In this document: one piece after another, positions 43,364-52,807 of the stretch
Layout: every line of letters starts with the position of its first letter
Position numbering within the stretch: position 1 is the first letter of the stretch
NCBI GenBank assembly: GCA_023397505.1
Contig: JAEWUC010000006.1
Location: 1-64,000, forward strand
Source of the DNA: Bacteroidota bacterium
GTDB taxonomy: Bacteria; Bacteroidota; Ignavibacteria; Ignavibacteriales; Melioribacteraceae
DNA: 64,000 bases
Reading direction: 5' to 3'
Position numbers and translations under genes: made by a program
The notes under the pieces: generated by a model
Told to the model about the DNA's origin: nothing
Databases searched by the model: none
The model's input: only the letters and a program-made list of their open reading frames with translations

Positions 43364-44479
43364 ATGAACAACAAAATTACTTACACAAAAATAAAAAGTG
43401 TTGCAACATTTTTTATAATTACCATATCGGCATCGTTTTTGTTTTTTTCATGTGACGGAAAAAAATCTGCAATAGGACTTGAGGATGAAATAATTGTGTT
43501 TGCCGATTCTACCGAATTCTATGATCTGGAAAGTTCGTTATTAACTGTATTCAGCAAATTAATATATACCCCGCAGCCCGAAATTCTTTTTAATCTAACA
43601 AGAAAAAATATTTCCGAATTCGAAGAATATAAAAACAGAAAAAACATAGTTTTTGTTGCGCCTCTGAATTCGAGCTCAGATGTTGCCAAGTTTATAAATA
43701 ATATGCTCGATCAAAATGTGAAGAATTTGGTAAATGAGGATTCGGTTACGGTCGTAAATAAAAAAAGTTTGTGGGCTAACGATCAACTGGTAATGGTTCT
43801 GACTGCACCGGATATGCAAAAACTTAATAAAAGTATTTTGGACCGCAGCGATGATCTTATTCATTATTTTCAACGAATATCTGATGATCGTTTAAAACAG
43901 AGTTTATACAACTCCACATACGAGCAAAAGAAAATTGAAGCGCAGATTTTAAAAAAGCATGGCTGGATGATTTATGTGCAAACTGATTATATGCTTGCGA
44001 AGGATGATTCCACCAATAATTTTGTTTGGCTGCGTCGAACCCCCGGCAGCGATTTAGAACGTTGGATCTTTGTACATTGGATTGACAATGCTTCTCCTGA
44101 AATGTTAAACAGGGATTCTGTTTCTGTATTAAGAAACAAATTAACGAATAAATATTTAAGATCATCAGACGATTCAAGCTATATTGAAATATCGAACGAT
44201 TATAAAACAACACGCGAAGTTAATTTTCTTGATAGGTATGCGTTGTCTACTCAAGGTTTATGGCGCATGAGCGACGGTTCAATGGGCGGCCCATTTATTA
44301 ATTATGTTTTTTATGATGAGCCAACAAAACGTCTTTATATGCTTGATGCCTCGATCTATGCACCTAAGTTTTATAAAAAGAAATTGATTCAACAGGTTGA
44401 CGTTCTTCTTCAATCTTTCTTAACTCGGCGTGAAGTACACCAGGATAAATATGAAGATTTAATGGATGAGCTTGAATAA
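43364..44479 (+). CDS. DUF4837-family lipoprotein
   Basis: The protein of about 371 residues has a lipobox (ASFLFFSCDG). The body resembles DUF4837, a family of Bacteroidota lipoproteins: IVFADSTEFYDLESSLLTVF, YTPQPEILFNLTRKNISEFEEYKN, NQLV-like turns and GLWRMSDGSMGGPFINYVFYD. The role is unknown. Starts are possible at 43325, 43352 and 43364; the last gives the most typical signal peptide. It ends 2 bp from the convergent DUF2723 gene. Confidence 0.82.
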   Translation: MNNKITYTKIKSVATFFIITISASFLFFSCDGKKSAIGLEDEIIVFADSTEFYDLESSLLTVFSKLIYTPQPEILFNLTRKNISEFEEYKNRKNIVFVAPLNSSSDVAKFINNMLDQNVKNLVNEDSVTVVNKKSLWANDQLVMVLTAPDMQKLNKSILDRSDDLIHYFQRISDDRLKQSLYNSTYEQKKIEAQILKKHGWMIYVQTDYMLAKDDSTNNFVWLRRTPGSDLERWIFVHWIDNASPEMLNRDSVSVLRNKLTNKYLRSSDDSSYIEISNDYKTTREVNFLDRYALSTQGLWRMSDGSMGGPFINYVFYDEPTKRLYMLDASIYAPKFYKKKLIQQVDVLLQSFLTRREVHQDKYEDLMDELE

Positions 44480-44481
44480 AA

Positions 44482-46392
44482 CTAATTTATTCTAGCCAAA
44501 ATTTCGTGCGGTATTTGAAAATCCGGAAAATCGTTTTTGATCTTATTAATGTATAAAGCTGCTCGCTCGTTCTTACCAAAAAACAATTCGTAATTAACAC
44601 GGTACAACAATACTGTACAAACGAGTCTTTTTATATTCTCAGTATATTTATTTCCATTAACCGGAATTCGAATTCTAAAATCCGGGTCTTTAGCCGGAAC
44701 ATAATCGTTTCCTTTCACAACCTTAAACATCAATAAATCCGGCACAATTTGATAGCCCGGCGGCAGAGAAAATTCACCGCTTTGCATTTCATTTTGAATT
44801 AATTCCAAGCCGATATAAAAACTTCTGGTTCCGGCATTTTCCGAAACTAATTTTGTCATAATTGTACGGAAGTATTTTTCTAAAAGATTAGGATCGAAAT
44901 TTTCATCGCGTTCAAACGGACGGAGCGCTTCTAAAAATAATTTAATATCAGGCTTAATATTCTTTATAACATCTGGATAACTGCGATTTATTTGATTGTA
45001 ATACCAAGATCGTCGAAGTAATTCTTTGTCAATTACGGCAATGTCTTTTCTTATTCCTTCTGCAAATTGAAAATAGTACGAAGGCGAAATAAAATAATCC
45101 CATTGATACGAAAATATTATGGAATTCGGATCGGTATTTTTTAAAATCGACAGAGTATAATCTTCAAAAGTGTAAATATCGCTTTGATCGGTTTTGTTAT
45201 AATTAAGCAAAAGTTGAAATGCAGCTGTCAATGAAAGAAGAATAACAGCAATGGCGTAATTAAGATATTTCTGCTTTCCCGATAAAATTCTTTGAAATCC
45301 AATTACTGAAAAAAAACATAATATTATAAAGGAAAGCAAAAAATATGAATCGATATCAACTATATCGTAATTGATTGAATAAAGTACTGAAAAAATAAAA
45401 GTAATAATGAAGCTATGGAAAATGATTTTAGAAAATTTATATGAAGAAATAATTCCTAAAAGTATAATTCCAAGATTAACAATAAAAATTTCGGAAGGAA
45501 GGTTTTCTACATAATAAATAAATTGCTTTTTTGCAGAATCGAAAGATTCAAAAAGCCAAACCTGGTATTGTTTGCCGGTAAAATGTCGCCAAAAATTTTC
45601 GAGATTAACAACATTTCCCCAATTAATTTCCGGATTTGCAGAGGCACGTATTGGTAAGTATGAATACAATAAAATTAGCAAGGGGAAAAAAACAGTTAGC
45701 ATTACGACAATTCTTTTAAATGCTGGAACTGTTAATTTATTTTTTGCGAAGAAAAGAATTGCAATCATTGGAAGAATAAGAATCGTAGTCATATGATTTG
45801 CAAATCCAAAAGCGAGTGCAATTGCCGTCCAAATCCACCAAAATATATTGTTGTCTTTTGAAAAGTATGCTTGTAATGTTGTGTAAATTATTGATATGAA
45901 TAAGAAAATCTGCAAAGAATATACTTCAACAGAAGTTGACTGCAGCCAAAATGTTTTACTGAAAGCTAAAACAATTCCGCCCAAAACTGAGGGCAAGATT
46001 ATTTTTATTGTTTCAATTCTTTGTTTCTGTTCTTCAGCAATATTTTTATTCTTTAATTTATTATTTACAATTAAACTTGAAATGCCAGTAAGTAAAAACT
46101 GTGCTGTTTTAATAAATAAATAAACACCGAGCGAACACCATATTGCGGCAAGGAGATTTGCTTTATAAATATCCGTAGCCGGGAACGGAATCTTTAGAAA
46201 TAAATAACCGATAATTGTAAACAAAGGATAACCGGTTGGATGCGCAATTCCTAAAGTTTTTTGAACCGAGGCAAGTTCACCGGAATCAATCTGGGTTACG
46301 GAAGGTGCGAGTGTAAAAAGATAAATTATAAACACACATAATGCGGTAAAAACAGCCGAGTAACGTTTGAAAAGAAATAATTGATTAAGCAA
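44482..46392 (-). CDS. DUF2723-family membrane protein (glycosyltransferase-like)
   Basis: The 636-residue protein begins with the DUF2723 pattern (LAPSVTQIDSGELASVQKTLGIAHPTGYPLFTIIGYLF), containing the acidic residues of the first loop. It has about ten or eleven membrane helices and a soluble C-terminal region. The family is related to C-type glycosyltransferases and human TMEM260, and probably moves a sugar from a lipid carrier to protein or lipid outside the membrane. It overlaps the GlnE-like gene by 8 bp, so the two are co-transcribed. Confidence 0.85.
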   Translation of the reverse strand: MLNQLFLFKRYSAVFTALCVFIIYLFTLAPSVTQIDSGELASVQKTLGIAHPTGYPLFTIIGYLFLKIPFPATDIYKANLLAAIWCSLGVYLFIKTAQFLLTGISSLIVNNKLKNKNIAEEQKQRIETIKIILPSVLGGIVLAFSKTFWLQSTSVEVYSLQIFLFISIIYTTLQAYFSKDNNIFWWIWTAIALAFGFANHMTTILILPMIAILFFAKNKLTVPAFKRIVVMLTVFFPLLILLYSYLPIRASANPEINWGNVVNLENFWRHFTGKQYQVWLFESFDSAKKQFIYYVENLPSEIFIVNLGIILLGIISSYKFSKIIFHSFIITFIFSVLYSINYDIVDIDSYFLLSFIILCFFSVIGFQRILSGKQKYLNYAIAVILLSLTAAFQLLLNYNKTDQSDIYTFEDYTLSILKNTDPNSIIFSYQWDYFISPSYYFQFAEGIRKDIAVIDKELLRRSWYYNQINRSYPDVIKNIKPDIKLFLEALRPFERDENFDPNLLEKYFRTIMTKLVSENAGTRSFYIGLELIQNEMQSGEFSLPPGYQIVPDLLMFKVVKGNDYVPAKDPDFRIRIPVNGNKYTENIKRLVCTVLLYRVNYELFFGKNERAALYINKIKNDFPDFQIPHEILARIN

Positions 46393-49159
46393 GATATTTT
46401 TCCAAGAAATTTTTATTCGATTCTATTATCCCGTCAAGAATTATATCCAATTGACTCTCTGCATTTAGAACCTTTTCAAGAAGCGTAATTTGTTCTTTGT
46501 TTTTAGGTAACGCTGCATTGTTCGCATTCAATGTATTCTGAATCGTGAATTCAATATCTCTTAATTTAAGGTAATTCTTTTTTAACTCATTTAGATCTTC
46601 AAAATTATCTTCGCGAAGGTATTCAATAATTTCTACAATATTTTTACCAATACAGTTATCGGAATATTTGGGATTAGATAGTATAATTGCTTGCAGAATA
46701 AAATCTATTGTCTGCAAACCGCCAGTTTGCTTTTTAATATTGAGTTGTCCGCCGGCATTAATTTCTTTTTGCACGGTGTTCAACATTTGGTTTATTTCTG
46801 ATTTTACGGATGAAACATTAATTGATTTGATTCGCTTTAAGTGCATTTCCTTGAATTGTTTAAATAATTTTTCATCGCCTGCCGTAAAATTCAACTTTAG
46901 CAGAGTTTGCAATTCCCACGTTCTGGCGCGTTCATTCAAATATTTTTCATAATTATTTATGTCGGTAACAACTGGAGATTTTTTCCCCTCCGGCCGTAGG
47001 CGGAAATCAACTTCGAAAGGTTTTAGTTCTTTTTGAATTATCTGGATGAACTTCTGAAAATCTTCCTGAAGATTGTTGTATTTATTCACGTCATCTACAA
47101 CAATTATAAGGTCGATATCCGAATTAAAATTCATTGCCCGCGAACCGCAGCTCCCGAGCGCCCCGACAAAAAATATCTGTTCCAATCCTAATCTGGATAA
47201 TGCATTGTTAATTTTTATAGCAACATATCTGCTCAAAATTTCTGAAATCTTTGATGTGTCAATTAATCGTAAAGTGTACTGAACAGACAGCATAAAGAGT
47301 ATTTGATTTGTTGTCAATATAGAAAAATCATCGTCCGGTTCTTTAACAAAAACTCTTCGCGTGAGAAAAAACTCCTCAAGCATTTTATCGGAAGAAATAA
47401 GATCGACGGCTTTTTGAGAAAACTCGCATATTCGCAAAAAAAGATTAAAGAATTTATCGTTTATGAATTCATTATACCAGATCGATTGAAAAGTTGCTGT
47501 TCTAATTGTTTTGACAAAATTTTCAAGAACTCTATCCGGGTTTAAACTTTGCTCAAGATATTCGACCAGGGTTGGTTCAATTTTATTAAAAAGATTAATT
47601 GTTCTTGCATCAAATTCTTTTTGGTCAGAAATACCTAAACCGTTACGAAGGTACGTTAAATTTTTGTGTGCTTTTTGTTTATCGCCGAAATTTATCCCGG
47701 TTGATAAATCGTCTGCTGTTTGACCTGTAAACAAAATATCATTGTAAATATTTCGTACTGATGTACGATACTGTTCAAGTTGTATTTTAAAATCATCAGG
47801 ATTATCAAAACCCAGATAACTTGAAAGTTTATTCAGCAACTCGCCGTCTGATGGAATGAGATGCGTCTGAGTGTCGTTCATCAATTGCAAATAATGTTCG
47901 ATCCTCCTGTAGAAAACATAGGCCTCTTCATAAATTTTTTTCTCATCAACTTTTAAAAGATCTTTGGCAGTAAGTTTTTGAATCGCTTCAAGTGTATTAC
48001 TGGTTTGTAAATCTTTATTCTTGCCGCCGTTTAGCAATTGCAACGCTTGTACAGAAAATTCAATATCCCTAATTCCACCGGCAAAAAGTTTAACATCGCC
48101 TTTCTCTTTATTTTGCCGTTCAATGTTAGATTTCATCTTTTTTACTTGATCTTTTAATGACGAAGAAAAAGTGGCGGGATAAACGTACGGCTGAAGGAAA
48201 TCGGTAAACTGCTTGTATAATTTGCTGCTTCCGCAAACGAAGTCGAGTTTAATCAACATTTGTCTTTCCCAATCCTCGCCGCGGATTTCATAATATTTTG
48301 TATAATCCGCAAGAGTTTTGCACAACGGCGAAAATTTACCGTCGGGTCGTAAGCGGAAATCAACTCTGTAAATGTAACCCCTGTCTGTAATTTGAGTAGA
48401 GGATTTTATGAACAATAACGCGGTTTCGGAAAGTATCTCGTGGTATTCCTTTCGAATTTCTTTTATATGATAATTTTTATCAAAGAATAAAATAAGATCT
48501 ACATCGGAACTGTAATTGAGTTCATTACCGCCGAGTTTGCCGAGTGAACACAAACAGAAATTGGAATTGGGATAATTGATTTTGTATTTGAGTAAAATTT
48601 CATCGAAGGAAAGATCGAATAATTTAGCATTGATTGCTTTTGCGAGAACCGATAATTGCTCGGTTGTTGATTTTAAGTCTTCCATACCGAGAATGTCGGT
48701 CAATCCGATTTTAAGCGTATATCGTTTTTTGATTTGCCTAAGGTAATTTAGTTTCGCCTGGAATGACTTGAATTGTCCCAGCCCTTTACCAATCTCTAAT
48801 TGAACAATATCGGAATTTAATTTTTGCGTTAAATAATTTTGATCGAAAAGCTGGTAAAGATATTCGGGATTCCGAACAACAATATCGGTTAAATAATTGC
48901 TGTTTGCCGAAAGTGCAGTTAATATTTCTATATGGTGCGGGTAACGCGACATATCCGAAATAAAAAGGGTTTTATCGTAAACAGCCGAAAAAATTCTAAG
49001 CAGGTTGGCTTCGGAAGAATCATTAAAAAAATACTTGTCAGATTCTTTTTGAAGTGCATCAATTAATTTTTCAAATTCATCCGGCGGGATGGAACCGCTT
49101 GTGATTTCGACAAGCTTATTAATAAAGTTTTGCGAAAATGTAAAACTGTTTTTCGGCAC
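46385..49159 (-). CDS. glnE: GlnE-like bifunctional glutamine-synthetase adenylyltransferase
   Basis: The 924-residue protein has two related nucleotidyltransferase halves. The first (about 145-470) has LCSLGKLGGNELNYSSDVDLILFFD, YIYRVDFRLRPDGKFSP and GGIRDIEFSVQALQLL. The second (about 660-900) has GALGSCGSRAMNFNSDIDLIIVV, VDFRLRPEGKKSP and TGGLQTIDFILQA. Both keep the DxD metal ligands. In GlnE these halves remove and add AMP on glutamine synthetase according to nitrogen status. The second half lacks the GKLGG lysine. It is divergent from secA; glnB lies 3 kb away on the other strand. Confidence 0.88.
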   Translation of the reverse strand: MPKNSFTFSQNFINKLVEITSGSIPPDEFEKLIDALQKESDKYFFNDSSEANLLRIFSAVYDKTLFISDMSRYPHHIEILTALSANSNYLTDIVVRNPEYLYQLFDQNYLTQKLNSDIVQLEIGKGLGQFKSFQAKLNYLRQIKKRYTLKIGLTDILGMEDLKSTTEQLSVLAKAINAKLFDLSFDEILLKYKINYPNSNFCLCSLGKLGGNELNYSSDVDLILFFDKNYHIKEIRKEYHEILSETALLFIKSSTQITDRGYIYRVDFRLRPDGKFSPLCKTLADYTKYYEIRGEDWERQMLIKLDFVCGSSKLYKQFTDFLQPYVYPATFSSSLKDQVKKMKSNIERQNKEKGDVKLFAGGIRDIEFSVQALQLLNGGKNKDLQTSNTLEAIQKLTAKDLLKVDEKKIYEEAYVFYRRIEHYLQLMNDTQTHLIPSDGELLNKLSSYLGFDNPDDFKIQLEQYRTSVRNIYNDILFTGQTADDLSTGINFGDKQKAHKNLTYLRNGLGISDQKEFDARTINLFNKIEPTLVEYLEQSLNPDRVLENFVKTIRTATFQSIWYNEFINDKFFNLFLRICEFSQKAVDLISSDKMLEEFFLTRRVFVKEPDDDFSILTTNQILFMLSVQYTLRLIDTSKISEILSRYVAIKINNALSRLGLEQIFFVGALGSCGSRAMNFNSDIDLIIVVDDVNKYNNLQEDFQKFIQIIQKELKPFEVDFRLRPEGKKSPVVTDINNYEKYLNERARTWELQTLLKLNFTAGDEKLFKQFKEMHLKRIKSINVSSVKSEINQMLNTVQKEINAGGQLNIKKQTGGLQTIDFILQAIILSNPKYSDNCIGKNIVEIIEYLREDNFEDLNELKKNYLKLRDIEFTIQNTLNANNAALPKNKEQITLLEKVLNAESQLDIILDGIIESNKNFLEKYLA

Positions 49160-49332
49160 TCAATCAGTCTCATTTAATTGTGTCAAAAATAATAATTAAT
49201 TATAAACATAAAGAATCTTAGTAAATTTTCTTTTACCGCAATTTTAATGCTGATAGTCCAATAGGAAGTGCACTTACATTGTATTTCAGACCTCATTTAT
49301 TTAACTTTCACACCCGAAAAACTGGAGAATAA

Positions 49333-52300
49333 ATGTTAAGTGGTTTGCTGAAAAAATTTTTTGGCGATAAAAATGAAAAAGCTACAAGAGAATTATGGCC
49401 CATTGTTGAGGAAATTAATTCAATTTATGAAAGTCTTAAAAATTTGCCGGATGATGAACTTCGAAATAAAACAACCGGACTTAAACAAAAAATACAAGAT
49501 GAAACTGCCGAAATCAGAAATAAGATTGAAGAATATAAAACTAAGCTGCATGAAGTCCAGTCAGCCGAAGAAAAACATGAACTTTATGATGAAATAGAGA
49601 AATTAGACAAAGACCTTGATATTAAATATGAAGAAGTTTTGGATGATATTCTGCCCGAAGCTTTTGCGATTGTTAAAGATACATGCCGCCGTCTTGTTGG
49701 TAAATCATGGGATGTTGCCGGGAATAAAATTACCTGGGATATGATTCCTTACGATGTTCAGTTAATCGGCGGGATGATTTTACACAATGGTAAAATTGCA
49801 GAAATGGCTACGGGGGAAGGTAAAACACTCGTTGCTTCTCTCCCGATTTTTTTGAATGCTTTAACCGGCAGAGGTGTACATCTCGTTACCGTAAACGATT
49901 ACCTGGCTAAACGCGATAGCGAATGGATGGGTGAAATTTACAAATTCCACGGGTTAACAGTTGGTTGTATAATTAATACAATGGATAATGAACAGCGCGT
50001 TAAAATGTACGGCAACGATATTACTTACGGAACCAACAATGAATTCGGTTTCGATTATCTCCGCGATAACATGGCGGTTGACAAAACACATTGTGTTCAA
50101 CGAGGACACAATTACGCAATTGTTGATGAAGTGGATTCCGTATTGATTGATGAAGCTAGAACACCACTCATTATTTCCGGGCCGGTTGATAAAGCTGAAC
50201 ACAAATATGATGAGATGAAACCCCGCGTTGAAAGACTTTTTAGAAAACAGTCTGCTTTTGTTGCATCAATAGTAAAGGAAGCAGAAGAACTGATTAAAAA
50301 CAGCGATCCAAAAGATAGAGAACATGCAGGCGTTTTATTACTTCGTGCACACAGGGGGTTTCCTAAAAATAAATCATTGATGAAATTGTTTTCGGAACCC
50401 GACTATAAAAAATTGATGCAGCAGACAGAGATGGAATTTCTTAGAGAAAACGCCAAGCGAATGCCGGAAATAGATGAAGAACTTTATTACGCAATTGACG
50501 AGAGATTAAACCAGATTGATCTAACCGAAAAAGGAAGAGAAGAACTTGCAATGGGTTCGAGCGAGGGGAAACAATTTTTTGTTATACCCGATCTCGGTAC
50601 AGAAATAAGCAAAATTGAAAACAATGCTTCTCTTTCCGAAGAAGATAGAATAAAGAGCAAAGATGCGCTTTATCATTTATATTCTGAAAGATCTGATACG
50701 ATTCATACTATTAACCAGCTTCTTAAAGCATACACTCTTTTCGAAAAAGATGATGAATATGTAATTACCGAAGAAGGCAAAATTGCAATTGTAGATGAAT
50801 TTACCGGAAGAGTACTGCCTGGCAGAAGATATTCCGACGGGCTCCATCAAGCTATTGAAGCTAAGGAAAATGTTAAAGTTGAGCGCGATACGCAAACTCT
50901 TGCTACAATTACGTTGCAAAATTATTTCCGGCTTTATAAAAAACTTGCAGGTATGACGGGTACTGCCGAAACAGAGGAAGGAGAGTTTTACGAGATTTAT
51001 AAATTGGAAGTTGTTGTTATTCCTACAAATAAACCGGTAACAAGAGACGATGAAGACGATGCAATTTTTAGAACCAAACGTGAAAAACTTAACGCTGTAA
51101 TTGAGAAAATAAAATCTTTGAAGGAAGAGAAACGACCCGTTTTAGTTGGTACAACAAGCGTTGAAGTCTCCGAAACTTTAAGCAGAATGTTAAAACGTCA
51201 GGGCGTTGCTCATAATGTTTTGAACGCCAAACAACACCAGCGCGAAGCTGAAATTGTAGCATTTGCCGGACAGCCGGGAGCCGTTACAATTGCAACTAAT
51301 ATGGCGGGACGCGGAACAGATATTAAACTTGGCGCAGGCGTTAAGGATTCCGGCGGTTTGTATATTCTTGGAACTGAACGTCACGAATCGCGGCGAATTG
51401 ATAGACAGTTACGCGGTCGTTCAGGCCGACAAGGTGATCCCGGTACTTCCAAATTTTATATTTCACTCGAAGATGATCTTATGCGCCTCTTTGGCGGAGA
51501 CAGAATTACAAATGTAATGGGTCGTTTGGGTATGGAAGACGGTGAAGCAATTCAACACCCTTTAATTAGCAAATCCGTTGAACGCGCTCAAAAGAAAGTT
51601 GAAGAAAATAACTTTGCTATTCGCAAAAGACTTCTTGAATATGATAACGTAATGAATCAACAACGCGAAGTTATTTATGCTAGAAGAAAACAGGCCCTTG
51701 AAGGTGAAAGATTAAAAGGCGAAGTTTTTGAATACCTAGAAGAATATATACAGAACCTTGTTGATAAAAATTACGAAGAAGGGAATTGGGAAATTATCCA
51801 CGATGAATTGCTCCAGCATCTGATAGTTGATATGAAAGTTGAACCTGAAATAATTGATAAGCTGGGAAAAGACGGATATACCGAAAAAATAATTGAAGCG
51901 GCGAAAGATTTCTATAAAAGAAAAGAAGAAATGATCGGTTCCGAATTAATGGCCAGGTTGGAAAGATATGCTGTGCTTTCGGTTATTGATGACAAATGGA
52001 AAGAACATTTGCGTGAAATGGACGACTTGAAAGAAGGAATTGGATTGCGTGCATACGGTCAAAAAGACCCGCTCCTAGAATACAAAGCCGAGGCTTACAG
52101 ATTATTTGTTCAATTATTGGATACTATTCGAAACGAAGTTGTATCATTTTGTTTTAAGTTTTGGCCTCAAGCTCCGGCAGAAGTTCAGGGTAGAAGAGCA
52201 ACCCCTGTTCAGAGAATGAGTGCTATTAAAGATGAAACCGATAATTTAGGATTAAAAGCCCAAGCGCCCGAAGCAGCGCAAAGAGGTAAACATCAACCTG

Positions 52301-52389
52301 TTCGAGTAGAGGAAAAAATAGGTAGGAACGATCCTTGCCCTTGCGGAAGCGGAAAGAAATACAAAAATTGCTGTGGCAAAAATTCCTAA
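49333..52389 (+). CDS. secA: Preprotein translocase ATPase SecA
   Basis: This 1018-residue SecA has the Walker A region EMATGEGKTLVASLP, DEVDSVLIDEARTPLIISG, GMTGTAETEEGEFYEIYKL, VLVGTTSVEVSETLSRML, TNMAGRGTDIKLGAGV and RQLRGRSGRQGDPGTSKFYISLEDDLMRLFG. The C-terminal metal-binding tail is NDPCPCGSGKKYKNCCG. It is about 115 residues longer than the E. coli protein; the extra lies mainly in and before the preprotein-binding region (about 290-430). That insert is typical of the Bacteroidota-Chlorobi group. It powers export through SecYEG, feeding the T9SS substrates here. Confidence 0.97.
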   Translation: MLSGLLKKFFGDKNEKATRELWPIVEEINSIYESLKNLPDDELRNKTTGLKQKIQDETAEIRNKIEEYKTKLHEVQSAEEKHELYDEIEKLDKDLDIKYEEVLDDILPEAFAIVKDTCRRLVGKSWDVAGNKITWDMIPYDVQLIGGMILHNGKIAEMATGEGKTLVASLPIFLNALTGRGVHLVTVNDYLAKRDSEWMGEIYKFHGLTVGCIINTMDNEQRVKMYGNDITYGTNNEFGFDYLRDNMAVDKTHCVQRGHNYAIVDEVDSVLIDEARTPLIISGPVDKAEHKYDEMKPRVERLFRKQSAFVASIVKEAEELIKNSDPKDREHAGVLLLRAHRGFPKNKSLMKLFSEPDYKKLMQQTEMEFLRENAKRMPEIDEELYYAIDERLNQIDLTEKGREELAMGSSEGKQFFVIPDLGTEISKIENNASLSEEDRIKSKDALYHLYSERSDTIHTINQLLKAYTLFEKDDEYVITEEGKIAIVDEFTGRVLPGRRYSDGLHQAIEAKENVKVERDTQTLATITLQNYFRLYKKLAGMTGTAETEEGEFYEIYKLEVVVIPTNKPVTRDDEDDAIFRTKREKLNAVIEKIKSLKEEKRPVLVGTTSVEVSETLSRMLKRQGVAHNVLNAKQHQREAEIVAFAGQPGAVTIATNMAGRGTDIKLGAGVKDSGGLYILGTERHESRRIDRQLRGRSGRQGDPGTSKFYISLEDDLMRLFGGDRITNVMGRLGMEDGEAIQHPLISKSVERAQKKVEENNFAIRKRLLEYDNVMNQQREVIYARRKQALEGERLKGEVFEYLEEYIQNLVDKNYEEGNWEIIHDELLQHLIVDMKVEPEIIDKLGKDGYTEKIIEAAKDFYKRKEEMIGSELMARLERYAVLSVIDDKWKEHLREMDDLKEGIGLRAYGQKDPLLEYKAEAYRLFVQLLDTIRNEVVSFCFKFWPQAPAEVQGRRATPVQRMSAIKDETDNLGLKAQAPEAAQRGKHQPVRVEEKIGRNDPCPCGSGKKYKNCCGKNS

Positions 52390-52400
52390 ATTGGATAAGT

Positions 52401-52739
52401 ATGAAAAAAATTGAAGCTATAATAAGACCGTTCAAACTTGATGATGTAAAAGAAGCGCTTCTTGAAGAAGGAATTCATGGGCTAACGATTATTGAAGTGC
52501 GCGGATATGGAAGACAAAAAGGGCATAAAGAAACTTTCCGCGGAAGCGAATATCAAATTGAATTTGTTCCTAAGATTAAAATAGAAATAGTTGTTGACGA
52601 TTCATTGGCTGAAAAAGCAGTGGATGCAATTTTAAGAACTGCAAAAACCGGACAGGTAGGCGACGGCAAAATTTTTATTTCCGAAATTACAGACGCCATC
52701 AGAATTCGTACCGACGAATCCGGACCAGACGCACTATAA
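52401..52739 (+). CDS. glnB: Nitrogen regulatory protein PII
   Basis: The 112-residue protein is a complete PII: MKKIEAIIRPFKLDDVKEAL, T-loop with Tyr51 in RGSEYQIEFVPKIKIEIVV, and C-terminal GKIFISEITDAIRIRT. It senses ATP/ADP and 2-oxoglutarate and signals to nitrogen enzymes. I used the ATG at 52401, 11 bp after secA; an earlier in-frame start overlaps secA. There is no amtB beside it, which favours GlnB over GlnK. Confidence 0.95.
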   Translation: MKKIEAIIRPFKLDDVKEALLEEGIHGLTIIEVRGYGRQKGHKETFRGSEYQIEFVPKIKIEIVVDDSLAEKAVDAILRTAKTGQVGDGKIFISEITDAIRIRTDESGPDAL

Positions 52740-52807
52740 TTTTTAAATAAATAAAGGTGGACGCATAATAGTTTTTACGTTTTATTATTAATTTAATTCA
52801 GACGGTT

